From Paenibacillus aestuarii (lineage in GTDB: Bacteria > Bacillota > Bacilli > Paenibacillales > NBRC-103111): a stretch of DNA of 64,000 bases. Positions 8,990 to 18,188 of the stretch are shown piece after piece. Where the stretch lies: the NCBI RefSeq assembly GCF_027789125.1, contig NZ_JAQFVF010000088.1, positions 62,001 to 126,000 of the forward strand. Direction: 5' to 3'. Numbering within the stretch: the stretch's first letter is position 1; the number at the start of each line of letters is the position of its first letter. Below the pieces are notes generated by a model. The model was not told where the DNA came from. It saw only the letters and a program-made list of their open reading frames with translations, and did no database searches. A program made the translations under genes and the position numbers.

Positions 8990-10208
8990 CTTGGGAATAG
9001 CCTCCTGAAATTGTAGTTTGTTGTGCTGTATCTTTTGCTTCTAATCTTCGTGCCCAGCCCGTTAAGAGGACAGCGCCGAGAACCATGAGCGCGCCTACCC
9101 ATGTGGTGTGGATCAGCCCGATGGAATCGGTCACGATTCCGCCTAAGTAGGCTCCAAGGGCAATGCCCGCGTTAAAGGCGGCAATATTCATTGCGGATGC
9201 AACGTCTTTTGCTTTTGGCGCAAACCGCTCGGCTAACATAACGACATAGACCTGTAAACCCGGCACGTTCATAAAGGCTAACAAGCCCATGAAAAATACT
9301 GTGATTAGACCTATGACAGGATGAGGGGCTGTAAACATCAATAAGAATAGGACGGCTGCCTGAATGACAAACATATAGAACAAGGCTGACAATGGTTTGT
9401 GGTTCGCCGCTTTGCCGCCAATTACATTGCCGATGGCAATGGCTACCCCATAGACAAGCAGGAGTATAGCGACTGTACTCTCTTTGAAACCGGTAATGTC
9501 ATGCAGCAGCGGAGCTAAATAAGTGAAGACTACAAATGTTCCGCCGTACCCTAAAGCGGTGATGATAAAAGAAAGCAGCAGCCGTTTGTTGGTCACGAGC
9601 TTCACTTGCTCGCTCAGCGGTGTCGTCGAACCTTTACGCAAGTTGGAAGTGATCAATGTTAGATTGGCTATGAAAGCTAGGATGCCTACAGCTACTATAG
9701 CCATAAAGGCAGCTCGCCATCCCAGTTGTTGTCCAAGAAAAGTTCCTATGGGCACGCCGGTCACGGTTGCGACGGTAAGTCCGGAGAACATAATCGAAAT
9801 CGCGCTGGCTCTCCGATGCTCGGGGACGAGGTCCGCCGCGATGGTGGAGCCGATGGACATGAACACGCCGTGTGCTAGCGCCGAGACGACTCGAGCCGCC
9901 AGCAGAAAGCCAATGCCGGTTGCTGTAGCGGCCAGCGTATTGCCGGCAATGAAGATGATCATGATCCATAGCAGCAGCGTTTTGCGGGACATGCCGGATG
10001 TCAGGGATGTTAAGATAGGGGCGCCGAATGTAACGCCCAAAGCATATAGCGTAACGGTAAGCCCGGAAGTTGTAACGGATATATGGAAATCGTCAGCAAT
10101 AAGCGGAAGCAGCCCAACACTGATGAATTCTGTCGTACCAATGGCAAAAGCACTGATCGCAAGTGCCAGCAGAGCCAAAGTGCTCTTCTGTTTATCTCTC
10201 TCCATCAT
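8952..10208 (-). CDS. MFS exporter, DHA1 family (YdhP/AraJ-like)
   Basis: The product is about 418 residues with 12 predicted membrane segments. The start at 10208 (ATGATG pair) follows AAGGAG; a GTG at 10214 is too close to that site. [11 protein letters not shown] in helix 1 and the loop motif ..[15 protein letters not shown] are typical of proton-driven DHA1 drug or sugar efflux carriers. It is the first gene of a two-gene unit with the aldo/keto reductase and is divergent from an HxlR regulator, so induction by an electrophile or drug is likely. The substrate is not predictable. Confidence 0.9.
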   Translation of the reverse strand: MMERDKQKSTLALLALAISAFAIGTTEFISVGLLPLIADDFHISVTTSGLTVTLYALGVTFGAPILTSLTSGMSRKTLLLWIMIIFIAGNTLAATATGIGFLLAARVVSALAHGVFMSIGSTIAADLVPEHRRASAISIMFSGLTVATVTGVPIGTFLGQQLGWRAAFMAIVAVGILAFIANLTLITSNLRKGSTTPLSEQVKLVTNKRLLLSFIITALGYGGTFVVFTYLAPLLHDITGFKESTVAILLLVYGVAIAIGNVIGGKAANHKPLSALFYMFVIQAAVLFLLMFTAPHPVIGLITVFFMGLLAFMNVPGLQVYVVMLAERFAPKAKDVASAMNIAAFNAGIALGAYLGGIVTDSIGLIHTTWVGALMVLGAVLLTGWARRLEAKDTAQQTTISGGYSQDETFTRHNQATQ

Positions 10209-10278
10209 GTTCACTCCTTACCTACTAGTCATCGCCGGCCGGCAAATGCTATTATGAACGAAGATGGTACAAATGAAT

Positions 10279-10338
10279 AGTACGTACTTCTAAGTGATAT
10301 AGTAACTGAAAAGTAATATAGGTACCTAAAAGTACCTA
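10279..10338. promoter_or_regulatory. Candidate HxlR operator in the divergent promoter region
   Basis: TAGGTAC (10319-10325), six-base spacer, GTACCTA (10332-10338) forms a perfect inverted repeat just before the hxlR-like gene. A separate palindrome AGTACGTACT lies at 10279-10288. Both sit between the divergent MFS and HxlR genes and share the GTAC core, as expected for a dimeric winged-helix repressor acting on both genes. Confidence 0.6.
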
Positions 10339-10356
10339 TAGATGAGGAGGGACGAT

Positions 10357-10722
10357 ATGAACTATCAGAAGAAGTACAATATTTCCGTAGAGGCAACTCT
10401 TGAAGTCATTGGGGGAAAATGGAAATGCGTGATCCTCTGCCATTTGCGCTGCGGAACGATGCGGACGAGTGATCTGAAGCGGCAGATGCCGAACATCACG
10501 CAGAAAATGTTGACGCAGCAGCTAAGGGAACTGGAAGAGGACGGCATTGTAACGCGGATCGTCTATAATCAAGTGCCGCCAAAAGTTGAATATCATCTAA
10601 CCGAGTACGGTTTAAGCTTGGGGCCGATTCTCGATTCCTTATGTATGTGGGGAGAACAGCATATCATTAATAAATACGGCGATAAAAACGCTGTATTGGA
10701 AGATAGTATTTTGAACCGGTAA
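10357..10722 (+). CDS. HxlR-family transcriptional regulator
   Basis: The product has 121 residues. The ATG at 10357 is chosen for the GAGGAGGG site upstream. The family pattern is clear: cysteine-free N-terminus, then TLEVIGGKWKCVILCHLRCGTMRTSDLKR, the winged HTH (ITQKMLTQQLRELEEDGIV) and YHLTEYG. Cysteines at the KWKC, LCHL and LRCG positions could sense electrophiles, as in YodB-like members; that is inference. It is divergent from the MFS/aldo-keto reductase unit and most likely controls it. Confidence 0.92.
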   Translation: MNYQKKYNISVEATLEVIGGKWKCVILCHLRCGTMRTSDLKRQMPNITQKMLTQQLRELEEDGIVTRIVYNQVPPKVEYHLTEYGLSLGPILDSLCMWGEQHIINKYGDKNAVLEDSILNR

Positions 10723-10728
10723 TAAAGA

Positions 10729-10771
10729 AAGCACGAGTGTTAGAGGAAAGGAACCTCTTACTCGTGCTTTT
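10729..10771. terminator. Bidirectional terminator between hxlR-like gene and dtpT
   Basis: AAAGCACGAGT..AGAGG and CCTCT..ACTCGTGCTTT form a long stem flanked by A-rich and T-rich runs, between two converging genes. Confidence 0.9.
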
Positions 10772-10774
10772 TGT

Positions 10775-12268
10775 TTAGCGAATGCCTTTCATGAATCCCT
10801 GAATCTTCCGAGATAGCATGAACAGGATGAAACTTAGAACGAGCGCCGCAACGCCGATGACGCCAAAGTATTGCATCTCTGTTTCAGGCGTATAGAATTT
10901 GACGATCTGCGCATTCAAGGCTTGGGCCGCCGCGTTGGAGAGGAACCATAAGCTCATTGTTTGCGCGGAGAAGGCGGCCGGCGCCAGTTTGGTCGTTGCG
11001 GATAGGCCGACAGGCGATAAGCACAGTTCACCGATCACGACAATGAAGTAGCTGAGGACGAGCCACAACGGGTTGACCAGAGATTGGCTGCCACCGAAAT
11101 AAGCGGGCAACAGAATGACCAAGAATGAGAGACCGGCCAAGAATAAGCCTATAGCAAACTTGGTCGGAATTGTCGGCTGGCGGTTGCCTAGCTTGACCCA
11201 AATCCAGGCAAAGACAGGCGCAAAGCAAATAATAAACAGCGGGTTCAATGATTGGAACCAGGCTGGTGATATATGGATCCCAGCAAAATCCAACTGCGTG
11301 CGCTGATCCGCATAATTTGCCAGAATCGTCGAGCCTTGCTCTTCAATCGCCCAGAACATCACCGCTGCGATGAACAAAGGAATGTACGCGATAATTCGGG
11401 AACGCTCCGTAGCAGTCGTCTTGGAGCTGTTATACATCACGATGAAGTACAGTGTCGGGATGAGAACCCCCAAGATGCCTACTAACGAAATGAATCGTTT
11501 GAAAGTCAGGAGCCCGGTCGTTATGGCGATGACGAGTAAAATGATAACCACAATCGCGGCTACGAGAATCAGTGTGTAACCTTTTTTCTTTTGCTCAGGC
11601 GCCATCGGATTGGTAACGAGCGTGCCGGCTAGGCCAAGGTTCCCCTTTTTCGTCGTTACAAACACGGTAAGGCCCAGGAACATCCCGACTGCAGCCAACG
11701 CGAAGCCGAGGTGAAAGTTGTATTGCATGCCGATCGTGCCGACAACCAGCGGAGCCAGGAAGCCGCCAAGATTGATGCCCATGTAGAAAATGCTGAAGCC
11801 TGCATCGCGGCGATTGTCTTCGGGGCTATAAATCTCCCCTACAATGCTGGAGACATTCGGCTTGAGCAAGCCTGTGCCGAGGACAATCAGCACCATTGAA
11901 ATGAAAAACATCGGCACACTGCCAGGCACGGCCAGCACAATATGTCCGAGCATAATCAGAATACCGCCGTAGAAGACGGCACGCGATGTTCCGAAGATCC
12001 GGTCGGCCAACCAGCCCCCGATAATCCCGGACATGTACACCAGTGAACCATATATCGACATGATCGATAATGCAAGGCTCTGATCGATGCCGAGGCCGCC
12101 TTTTGTTACCTCGTAGTACATATAGAAAACAAGAATGGCACGCATGCCATAGTAGGAGAACCGCTCCCAGAACTCGGTGAAAAACAGCGTGAACAACCCT
12201 TTAGGATGTCCAAAAAATCCGGTTTGGGGAACGCTCGCAACAATTTCCTGTTTTTTAGATTCCAACAT
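10775..12268 (-). CDS. dtpT: Proton-dependent di/tripeptide transporter (POT family)
   Basis: The product has 497 residues and about 14 membrane segments. The N-terminal signature FFTEFWERFSYYGMRAIL contains the ExxERFxYY motif that couples protons to peptide. GGWLADRIFG and FSIFYMGINLGGFLAPL (second POT signature) follow. It imports small peptides across the cell membrane. Start at 12268 has AAGGAGG upstream. Monocistronic, with its own promoter and a shared terminator at the 3' end. Confidence 0.94.
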   Translation of the reverse strand: MLESKKQEIVASVPQTGFFGHPKGLFTLFFTEFWERFSYYGMRAILVFYMYYEVTKGGLGIDQSLALSIMSIYGSLVYMSGIIGGWLADRIFGTSRAVFYGGILIMLGHIVLAVPGSVPMFFISMVLIVLGTGLLKPNVSSIVGEIYSPEDNRRDAGFSIFYMGINLGGFLAPLVVGTIGMQYNFHLGFALAAVGMFLGLTVFVTTKKGNLGLAGTLVTNPMAPEQKKKGYTLILVAAIVVIILLVIAITTGLLTFKRFISLVGILGVLIPTLYFIVMYNSSKTTATERSRIIAYIPLFIAAVMFWAIEEQGSTILANYADQRTQLDFAGIHISPAWFQSLNPLFIICFAPVFAWIWVKLGNRQPTIPTKFAIGLFLAGLSFLVILLPAYFGGSQSLVNPLWLVLSYFIVVIGELCLSPVGLSATTKLAPAAFSAQTMSLWFLSNAAAQALNAQIVKFYTPETEMQYFGVIGVAALVLSFILFMLSRKIQGFMKGIR

Positions 12269-12322
12269 GTAATAACCTCCTTAATCCTTATGTATGGTGT
12301 CCTCTTGAGAGCAATACTACCC

Positions 12323-12351
12323 ATTCTACTAAAATTTCAGGGGCTTGTCAT
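12323..12351 (-). promoter_or_regulatory. Probable sigma-A promoter of dtpT
   Basis: On the minus strand ATGACA, a 17-base spacer and TAGAAT lie about 55 bases before the start codon. Confidence 0.5.
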
Positions 12352-12543
12352 GGCGATATCATTTTTTCCGCTTGCGCACGGAAGACGAAATATTGACATT
12401 TCTACGCATCCCGGCTGCAGCTATCACAAATGCGCTTTTTGCGATAAAGCGGATTTTGTTGCATTGTCTCCAAGCTGATGCCCAAGCTATAGTTGATTGG
12501 CGGGGTTCGAAACACCGACAGAAAAAAAGGGAGTTGGGTATCG

Positions 12544-13863
12544 ATGAAGACAAAGAGCAAGTGGTTAAGCGCGGCGCTAACCTTGACACTCGCATTTGGT
12601 TTGGCAGGATGCGGTCAATCAGCCGAGCCATCCAAGGGGAGCGGGACAAGCGCCAGTTCGCCGAATGCAGAAGCTTCCAAAGACACTCAGAAAAAAACGA
12701 ATCTGGATTTCGTATGGTTCTCTGACGGCAACGAAGGCGAAGTCATGAAGGGTTTGCTGAAGCAATATGAAGAAAAAAATCCGAACATCAAAGTGAACTT
12801 GGTGGAAGTCGCTTATGCAGATATGAACACGAAGTTGAAAACGATGATTTCTGGGGGCAATCCTCCAGCGCTAGCTCGCGTTTCCGACACGTCGACATTT
12901 TTTAATCAAGCATTGGATTTGACACCTTATGTCGGTGATCCGAACGCGTTCGCCGGTCAATTCATGGATACGTTGAAGTCGTATTATGTGACAAAAGATA
13001 AGAAGATCATCGCAGTTCCGCTGGATGTGACGGCGAACGGATTGATTTATAATAAAACGTTATTTAAGAAAGCGGGCGTCGAGGTTCCGACATCTCCGGA
13101 CAAAGTGTGGACGTGGACGGAATTCGAAGCGGCTCTGAAACAAGTGATGGACAAAGGCGGAGCGAAGTACGGTCTGGTTTGGGACTTCTCCACGCACAGA
13201 TGGTCGACGCTGCTCTACGAATTTGGCGGCAGTATGATGTCCGTAGACGGCACGAAAGCTACATTAAATACGGATAATGCAGTGAAGGCGCTTGATTTCT
13301 TCGTCAAGCTTCATAAAGATGGCGTGATGCCGACGTCGGTATGGCTCGGTGGCGACAACCCGAACAACTTGTTCCGCTCGGGAACGGTTGCCGCACATCT
13401 AGCTGGTAACTGGATGCTCAGCAATTACAAGACGATCGACAACTTCGAGTGGGGCGTTACTTACCTGCCGAAAGAGGTTACACGTTCTTCCGTACCAGGC
13501 TCCAAGTTCTTGATGGGCTTCAAGAACACTAAAGTGGAGAAAGAAACCGCGGATCTGATCAAGTTCTTGTCCTCCAAAGAGGCGAATGCCAAGTATGCGA
13601 CTGACTCGCTGTTCATGAGCCCGCGCAAAGATAATGCGAAGCTGGATTATGCGTACGGCAAAGAGATGTTCGAAGTATTCGCGAACGAGCTGGCGGCGAC
13701 GCCTGCAGAAGCAGGCGCAGACTGGTCCAGCGAGCTGGCGAACAAGTTCCAGGCTGACCTCAAGACGGGAATCGTGGAAGTGCTGAGCGGCAAGACGACA
13801 AGCAAAGCGATGCTCGACAAGATGAATAAAACCGTTGATACGATTATCAGTGAGAGTAAGTAA
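12544..13863 (+). CDS. ABC transporter sugar-binding lipoprotein (family 1)
   Basis: The product has 439 residues. The ATG at 12544 follows GGGAG and yields a lipoprotein signal with lipobox LAGC. The mature protein matches extracellular solute-binding family 1: IKVNLVEVAYADMNTKLKTMISGG, YVGDP, PLDVTANGLIYNKTLFKKAGV, TGIVEVLSGK. It would capture oligosaccharides outside the membrane for the two permeases that follow. A hairpin with T run between this gene and the permeases would keep the binding protein in excess. The GH105 gene in the operon points to uronic-acid-containing oligosaccharides. Confidence 0.92.
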   Translation: MKTKSKWLSAALTLTLAFGLAGCGQSAEPSKGSGTSASSPNAEASKDTQKKTNLDFVWFSDGNEGEVMKGLLKQYEEKNPNIKVNLVEVAYADMNTKLKTMISGGNPPALARVSDTSTFFNQALDLTPYVGDPNAFAGQFMDTLKSYYVTKDKKIIAVPLDVTANGLIYNKTLFKKAGVEVPTSPDKVWTWTEFEAALKQVMDKGGAKYGLVWDFSTHRWSTLLYEFGGSMMSVDGTKATLNTDNAVKALDFFVKLHKDGVMPTSVWLGGDNPNNLFRSGTVAAHLAGNWMLSNYKTIDNFEWGVTYLPKEVTRSSVPGSKFLMGFKNTKVEKETADLIKFLSSKEANAKYATDSLFMSPRKDNAKLDYAYGKEMFEVFANELAATPAEAGADWSSELANKFQADLKTGIVEVLSGKTTSKAMLDKMNKTVDTIISESK

Positions 13864-13875
13864 TCTTGGATGGAT

Positions 13876-13902
13876 GGGGGCTGAGCGTTCAGCCCCTTTT
13901 TT
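13876..13902 (+). terminator. Intra-operon terminator or attenuator after the binding protein
   Basis: GGGGCTGA, four-base loop, TCAGCCCC, six T. It lies between the binding-protein and permease genes, so read-through must supply the rest of the operon unless a second promoter exists. Confidence 0.85.
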
Positions 13903-13926
13903 ATAACACGTGAAGGAGATCGGGAC

Positions 13927-14841
13927 ATGGAAGGGACTGTAAAATCTGGCCGCAAGCCGTCTTCTGAGTTGACGACAGGCAAGTGGAAGAGAGCCGTTGC
14001 TCCTTACTTATTTGTTTTGCCTAACTTGCTCATCTTCACCGTATTTATTGTGGTTCCGGCCATTTTCGGCTTGATGTACTCATTTGCCAAATATGACGGT
14101 TTGAACCCTATGAAGTTCATAGGACTCCGCAACTATACCAAAGTGTTTACAACGCCTGACTTTTGGAACGCTTTCGGCAAAAGCGTGGAATATGTCGTTA
14201 TTTCCGTGCCGCTCATCTATGTATGCTCCTTGGCGATCGCCTTGATCTTAAGCCGGGAACTTGCTGGCAAAGGGTTCTTCCGTTCGGTATTTTATTGGCC
14301 TACCTTGATCTCCTACATCATCGTAGGTTTGACGTGGAAATGGATCTTCAGCGACAGCTTCGGCATTATGAACTACTTACTCGGCTTGGCTGGGATCGAT
14401 CCGGTGCAGTGGTTGACTGACCCCTTTCACGCAAAAATGACAATTATCGTAGCCACCGTTTGGTCCAGGCTCGGTTTCTATATGGTTATTTTTATTGCCG
14501 GCTTACAGGCGATTCCGCAGGACTACTATGAAGCGGCAACGCTGGACGGCGCCTCCAAGGCCAGATCATTCTGGAGCATTACACTGCCATTGCTGAAACC
14601 GACGAGCGTGCTCGTGGCCATGCTGAGCGTGATCGAGGCGTTCAAGGCTTATCCGCTGATGAAGGCGTTGACTGGCGGAGGGCCGGGTAAAGAGACGACC
14701 TACGTCGTGCAATATATTTACCAGATTGGCTTTGATAAACAAGACTTGGGTCTGGCCAGTGCGATGTCAGTGGTATTGTTAGTGATCATTGCAGGGCTCA
14801 GCGTGCTGCAGTTGAAGTTGACCAAGGGAGGGGAATCGTAA
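13927..14841 (+). CDS. ABC sugar permease 1 (MalF/UgpA type)
   Basis: The product has 304 residues and six predicted membrane helices after a cytosolic N-terminus (VAPYLFVLPNLLIFTVFIVVP). The cytoplasmic EAA loop YYEAATLDGASKARSFWSITLPLL contacts the ATPase. AAGGAG precedes the start. Its TAA overlaps the next ATG (TAATG), so the two permeases are translationally coupled. No ATPase gene is nearby. Confidence 0.93.
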   Translation: MEGTVKSGRKPSSELTTGKWKRAVAPYLFVLPNLLIFTVFIVVPAIFGLMYSFAKYDGLNPMKFIGLRNYTKVFTTPDFWNAFGKSVEYVVISVPLIYVCSLAIALILSRELAGKGFFRSVFYWPTLISYIIVGLTWKWIFSDSFGIMNYLLGLAGIDPVQWLTDPFHAKMTIIVATVWSRLGFYMVIFIAGLQAIPQDYYEAATLDGASKARSFWSITLPLLKPTSVLVAMLSVIEAFKAYPLMKALTGGGPGKETTYVVQYIYQIGFDKQDLGLASAMSVVLLVIIAGLSVLQLKLTKGGES

Positions 14842-15659
14842 TGAAGACCAGAAACCAACCGCTCTTATTTGTCATTCTGATTGTCCTGGCTTTGTTGTTC
14901 ATGTTCCCGGTGATCTGGGTCGTTCTTTCCTCCTTCAAGGACAAAACCGATCTGTATCAATGGCCGCCAAGCATTTTACCGAGCCATTTTACATTGGAGA
15001 ACTTCACGACGGCATTCAATAAAGGAAATTTCGGCACGTATTTCCTGAACAGCATATTTGTCACGGTTACGTCGACCTTGCTTTTGCTGCTGTTTAACTC
15101 CATGGCGGGGTTTGCGCTCGCGAAGTATAAGTTCAAAGGTGACAATCTGATTCTGGTGGGCTTTATCTCAACCTTGATGATTCCGCTTGAAGTGATCATG
15201 ATTCCCATTTTTAAGGTCATTAGTGCGCTTGGCTTATTTAACAGCCTGTGGGGGCTCATTATTCCTCCTGCGGCCACGCCAACAGGTGTATTTCTGATTC
15301 GTCAGTATTTGCTCTCTATACCTGATGAGCTGCTCGAAGCCGCCCGGATGGACGGCGCAGGCGAATGGAAGATTTACTGGAAGATCATCGTGCCTATGGC
15401 TAAGCCGGTGTTATCCGTGCTGGCAATCTTCTCTTTCATGTGGAGATGGGACGACTTTCTGTGGCCGCTCATCGTGATTACGGATCCGAAAAAATATACG
15501 ATACAGCTCGCGCTTTCCAATTTTATCGGCGAATACAATGTGGACTGGGGCAGCCTGCTGGCGATGTCCGTCGTAACGATGGTGCCCGTGCTCACGGTGT
15601 TCCTCGTGTTCCAGCGTTATTTTGTCCAAGGTATGGCCACTTCAGGAATGAAAGGATAA
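14841..15659 (+). CDS. ABC sugar permease 2 (MalG/UgpE type)
   Basis: The product has 272 residues and six predicted helices. It carries the EAA loop LLEAARMDGAGEWKIYWKIIVPMAKP and ends with the family-typical FVQGMATSGMKG. It pairs with permease 1 to form the membrane channel of a CUT1 importer and is joined to it by a one-base overlap. The downstream hydrolase genes lie within a few bases, so one transcript carries transport and degradation. Confidence 0.93.
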   Translation: MKTRNQPLLFVILIVLALLFMFPVIWVVLSSFKDKTDLYQWPPSILPSHFTLENFTTAFNKGNFGTYFLNSIFVTVTSTLLLLLFNSMAGFALAKYKFKGDNLILVGFISTLMIPLEVIMIPIFKVISALGLFNSLWGLIIPPAATPTGVFLIRQYLLSIPDELLEAARMDGAGEWKIYWKIIVPMAKPVLSVLAIFSFMWRWDDFLWPLIVITDPKKYTIQLALSNFIGEYNVDWGSLLAMSVVTMVPVLTVFLVFQRYFVQGMATSGMKG

Positions 15660-15665
15660 GCAATC

Positions 15666-18173
15666 ATGACAAATTCATTGGTGTATGAGCCGTTGCAGCT
15701 AAAAAATCAGGTAATTAACCGATGGTTAACGAGCGGCATCTTCGAGAAGAAGATGACTTTTGTGCCAACCACAATGGAAGGCGATGTGAACGATTGGCTG
15801 TTAAAAGGGTTCTCCATTCACGAGAATCCATGCCGCAAGGAGTTTGTGACAGAGCGCAGAAGCCGCGTGCCTGAGCGGATCGCTACAGACAGCGCGCTGC
15901 CGGGCGTTTCACTCACGCTGTTGGAGCAAGCGAAGCCGTGGAACGTGTACTTCCCTTGGGGCAATCCGCGCGTGGAGTGGTCCGGCTTTTGGTTTGTGCC
16001 GACGTATCTGTGCACGTATGGCGTCACTGGCGTCATCGCACCGTCGGCACACCGCGCAAAGCTGAACATCAAGACCTGCGGCGGCTTGACGCTGTGGGTG
16101 AACGGCAGCTTGGCACTGGATTTCGCGCCGTTTACCCGCAATATGGAGCAGGAAACGGAAGTTTGGATCGACCTGCAAGCGGGTCATAACGAGCTGATGG
16201 TTTGTTTGGAGGATCTCGCGGAGCGGGATACCCAGTATTACTTCAGCATGGAATATATCGGCGAGCAGCAGATCCGCGTTGCGGTTCCGCTCGACGAAGA
16301 GACCTCCGCGCAAGACGTCCAAGCTGTTGAGCAGGCTCTGCTCGGGGCGAGCTTTCCGCAGGACGTCGTCACCTCCGGCGACGTGAAGCTGACACTCGCT
16401 AATCCGCTGCACCAGCAGCTCGCCTTCGCAATGGTGTACGGCAGTGAATTCGACGGCAATCTGAAACGCCGCACTTCCGTGCTGGAGCAGGGAGCGGCGG
16501 AGTTAAACTTTGGCCATGTCGACGACTATGTGATGGACTTCTCTGCGATGCGCTTCGAGACGAAGATTGGCAGCGTGCAGATCAATAAAATGGCAGCTTT
16601 GCAGATATATCCAGGGAAATTCGCCGAAGTTCAAGCGGATACGATTCAGGAGCGCAAGCAGCAAGCTCTGCACTGCATCGCACAGCAGGGTAAGCCGAAT
16701 ATTCACACGGCACTTGCACGGATTCAGTCCGGGTATGACGTGGCGGCTGCCACCCAGCTAATTCGGGACGGCATCGCCTTCATTAACGAGCGCAAAGACT
16801 GCTCGGATTTCTACCTGGTCGGCCTGTTCAAGCTGTGGAAAGAATACCGCCATACGGATCTGCTGGATCCGGCCCTATGGGAAGAAATCAAGAGCTGCGT
16901 GCTGAATTTCCGCTATTGGATTGATGAGCCCGGCGACGATGTCATGTGGTTCTTCAGCGAGAACCATTCGCTGCTCTTCCACACTTGCGAGCTGCTTGGC
17001 GCGCAGCTGTTCCCGGATGAAGTGTTCACGAACATCGGGGAGACCGGCGCCGTGCATAGAGCCAAGGGGGAGCAGCGGCTGGCGCAATGGTTCGAGCGCT
17101 TCTTCGCCGAAGGGCTGGCAGAGTGGAATTCCAGCGCTTATATTCCGATTGATGCAGTCGGATTGCTGCACATTTATGATTTGGTGGAGTCCGAGTTCTT
17201 ACGCGCGCAAGCGAAAAAGGCGATGGATTTGCTTTATTACTACATTACGCTAAACGCGCGGAACGGGTATGTCGCCAGCACGTTCGGCCGCTCTTACGAA
17301 AAAGAACTCAAAGGCCACTACACAGCGGGCACAACGTCCATGTGCTGGATCGGATACGGCGTTGGCAATATAAACAGTTATGCCATCAGCAATGTCATTT
17401 TGTGCCTGACGGACTACGAGCCGCCTGCGGCATATGCGGATTATTTGCAGCCGGAAGCCGGCCAGGCGCTGACATTCAAGTACGAGCAAGGAAAAGACGG
17501 TTACGCCAAGCTTCATGGCTATAAGACTGCCGATTACTCGCTGACGTCTATTTATAATTTCCGTCCCGGCTATAGAGGGTATCAGGAGCATGTGGCGGAA
17601 GTATTTTTTACGCCGGAGGCGCAGCTATGGGTGAATCATCCGGGCGAGCGCAACTGCTTCGGTTCGGGCCGCCCCAGCTTCTGGGCGGGCAACGGCTGCT
17701 TGCCAAAGGTGGCTCAGCACAAAGGGCTTTGCGTCCTTATATATCAAAATGACCGCAATCATAACGTGGACTACACGCACGCCTACTTCCCGACGATGGC
17801 GTTCGATCGCAGCATGCAAGCTGGCAACTGGTATTTTGTCGAAAAAGAGGGCGCTTATGCCGCCGTGTATGCACAAAACGGACTTGAACTGCAAACGTTC
17901 GGCCCGAATCTAGGCCGGGAGCTCGTATCGCCTGGCTATGACAATGTGTGGATTTTGCGTGTATCCAGTCAAAAGGAAAGCGGCTCCTTCGGACAATTTA
18001 TGGACGAAGTCAGCCGTATGGGGCTGCAGGTTTCACCAAGCGAAGTCACGGTTGAAGACAGCAAGTATGGAACCTTGCATATGGCTTGGGACGGGCTGCT
18101 GTCGGTGAATGGTGTGGAGCAGTCGGAGGATTTTGCCGGTGTCGAAGGTCGTATTGAACGAAGCGTTCTATAA
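15666..18173 (+). CDS. Large uncharacterised protein in a sugar operon
   Basis: The product has 835 residues and no signal peptide, so it is cytosolic. I do not recognise the family. The N-terminal part (about 1-230) looks beta-rich and contains LTLWVNGSLALDF, which resembles jelly-roll carbohydrate-binding or galactosidase-type domains. The middle (about 340-600) is helix-rich with many Trp, Tyr, His and acidic residues (WIDEPGDDVMWFFSENHSLLFH, GRSYEKELKGHY), like an (alpha/alpha) toroid. The C-terminal third is again beta-rich. That layout matches toroid + sandwich glycoside hydrolases or polysaccharide lyases. It lies between the permeases and GH105, so an intracellular oligosaccharide-cleaving enzyme is the best guess. 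Confidence 0.75.
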   Translation: MTNSLVYEPLQLKNQVINRWLTSGIFEKKMTFVPTTMEGDVNDWLLKGFSIHENPCRKEFVTERRSRVPERIATDSALPGVSLTLLEQAKPWNVYFPWGNPRVEWSGFWFVPTYLCTYGVTGVIAPSAHRAKLNIKTCGGLTLWVNGSLALDFAPFTRNMEQETEVWIDLQAGHNELMVCLEDLAERDTQYYFSMEYIGEQQIRVAVPLDEETSAQDVQAVEQALLGASFPQDVVTSGDVKLTLANPLHQQLAFAMVYGSEFDGNLKRRTSVLEQGAAELNFGHVDDYVMDFSAMRFETKIGSVQINKMAALQIYPGKFAEVQADTIQERKQQALHCIAQQGKPNIHTALARIQSGYDVAAATQLIRDGIAFINERKDCSDFYLVGLFKLWKEYRHTDLLDPALWEEIKSCVLNFRYWIDEPGDDVMWFFSENHSLLFHTCELLGAQLFPDEVFTNIGETGAVHRAKGEQRLAQWFERFFAEGLAEWNSSAYIPIDAVGLLHIYDLVESEFLRAQAKKAMDLLYYYITLNARNGYVASTFGRSYEKELKGHYTAGTTSMCWIGYGVGNINSYAISNVILCLTDYEPPAAYADYLQPEAGQALTFKYEQGKDGYAKLHGYKTADYSLTSIYNFRPGYRGYQEHVAEVFFTPEAQLWVNHPGERNCFGSGRPSFWAGNGCLPKVAQHKGLCVLIYQNDRNHNVDYTHAYFPTMAFDRSMQAGNWYFVEKEGAYAAVYAQNGLELQTFGPNLGRELVSPGYDNVWILRVSSQKESGSFGQFMDEVSRMGLQVSPSEVTVEDSKYGTLHMAWDGLLSVNGVEQSEDFAGVEGRIERSVL

Positions 18174-18188
18174 GGGGGAGACGGAAGC

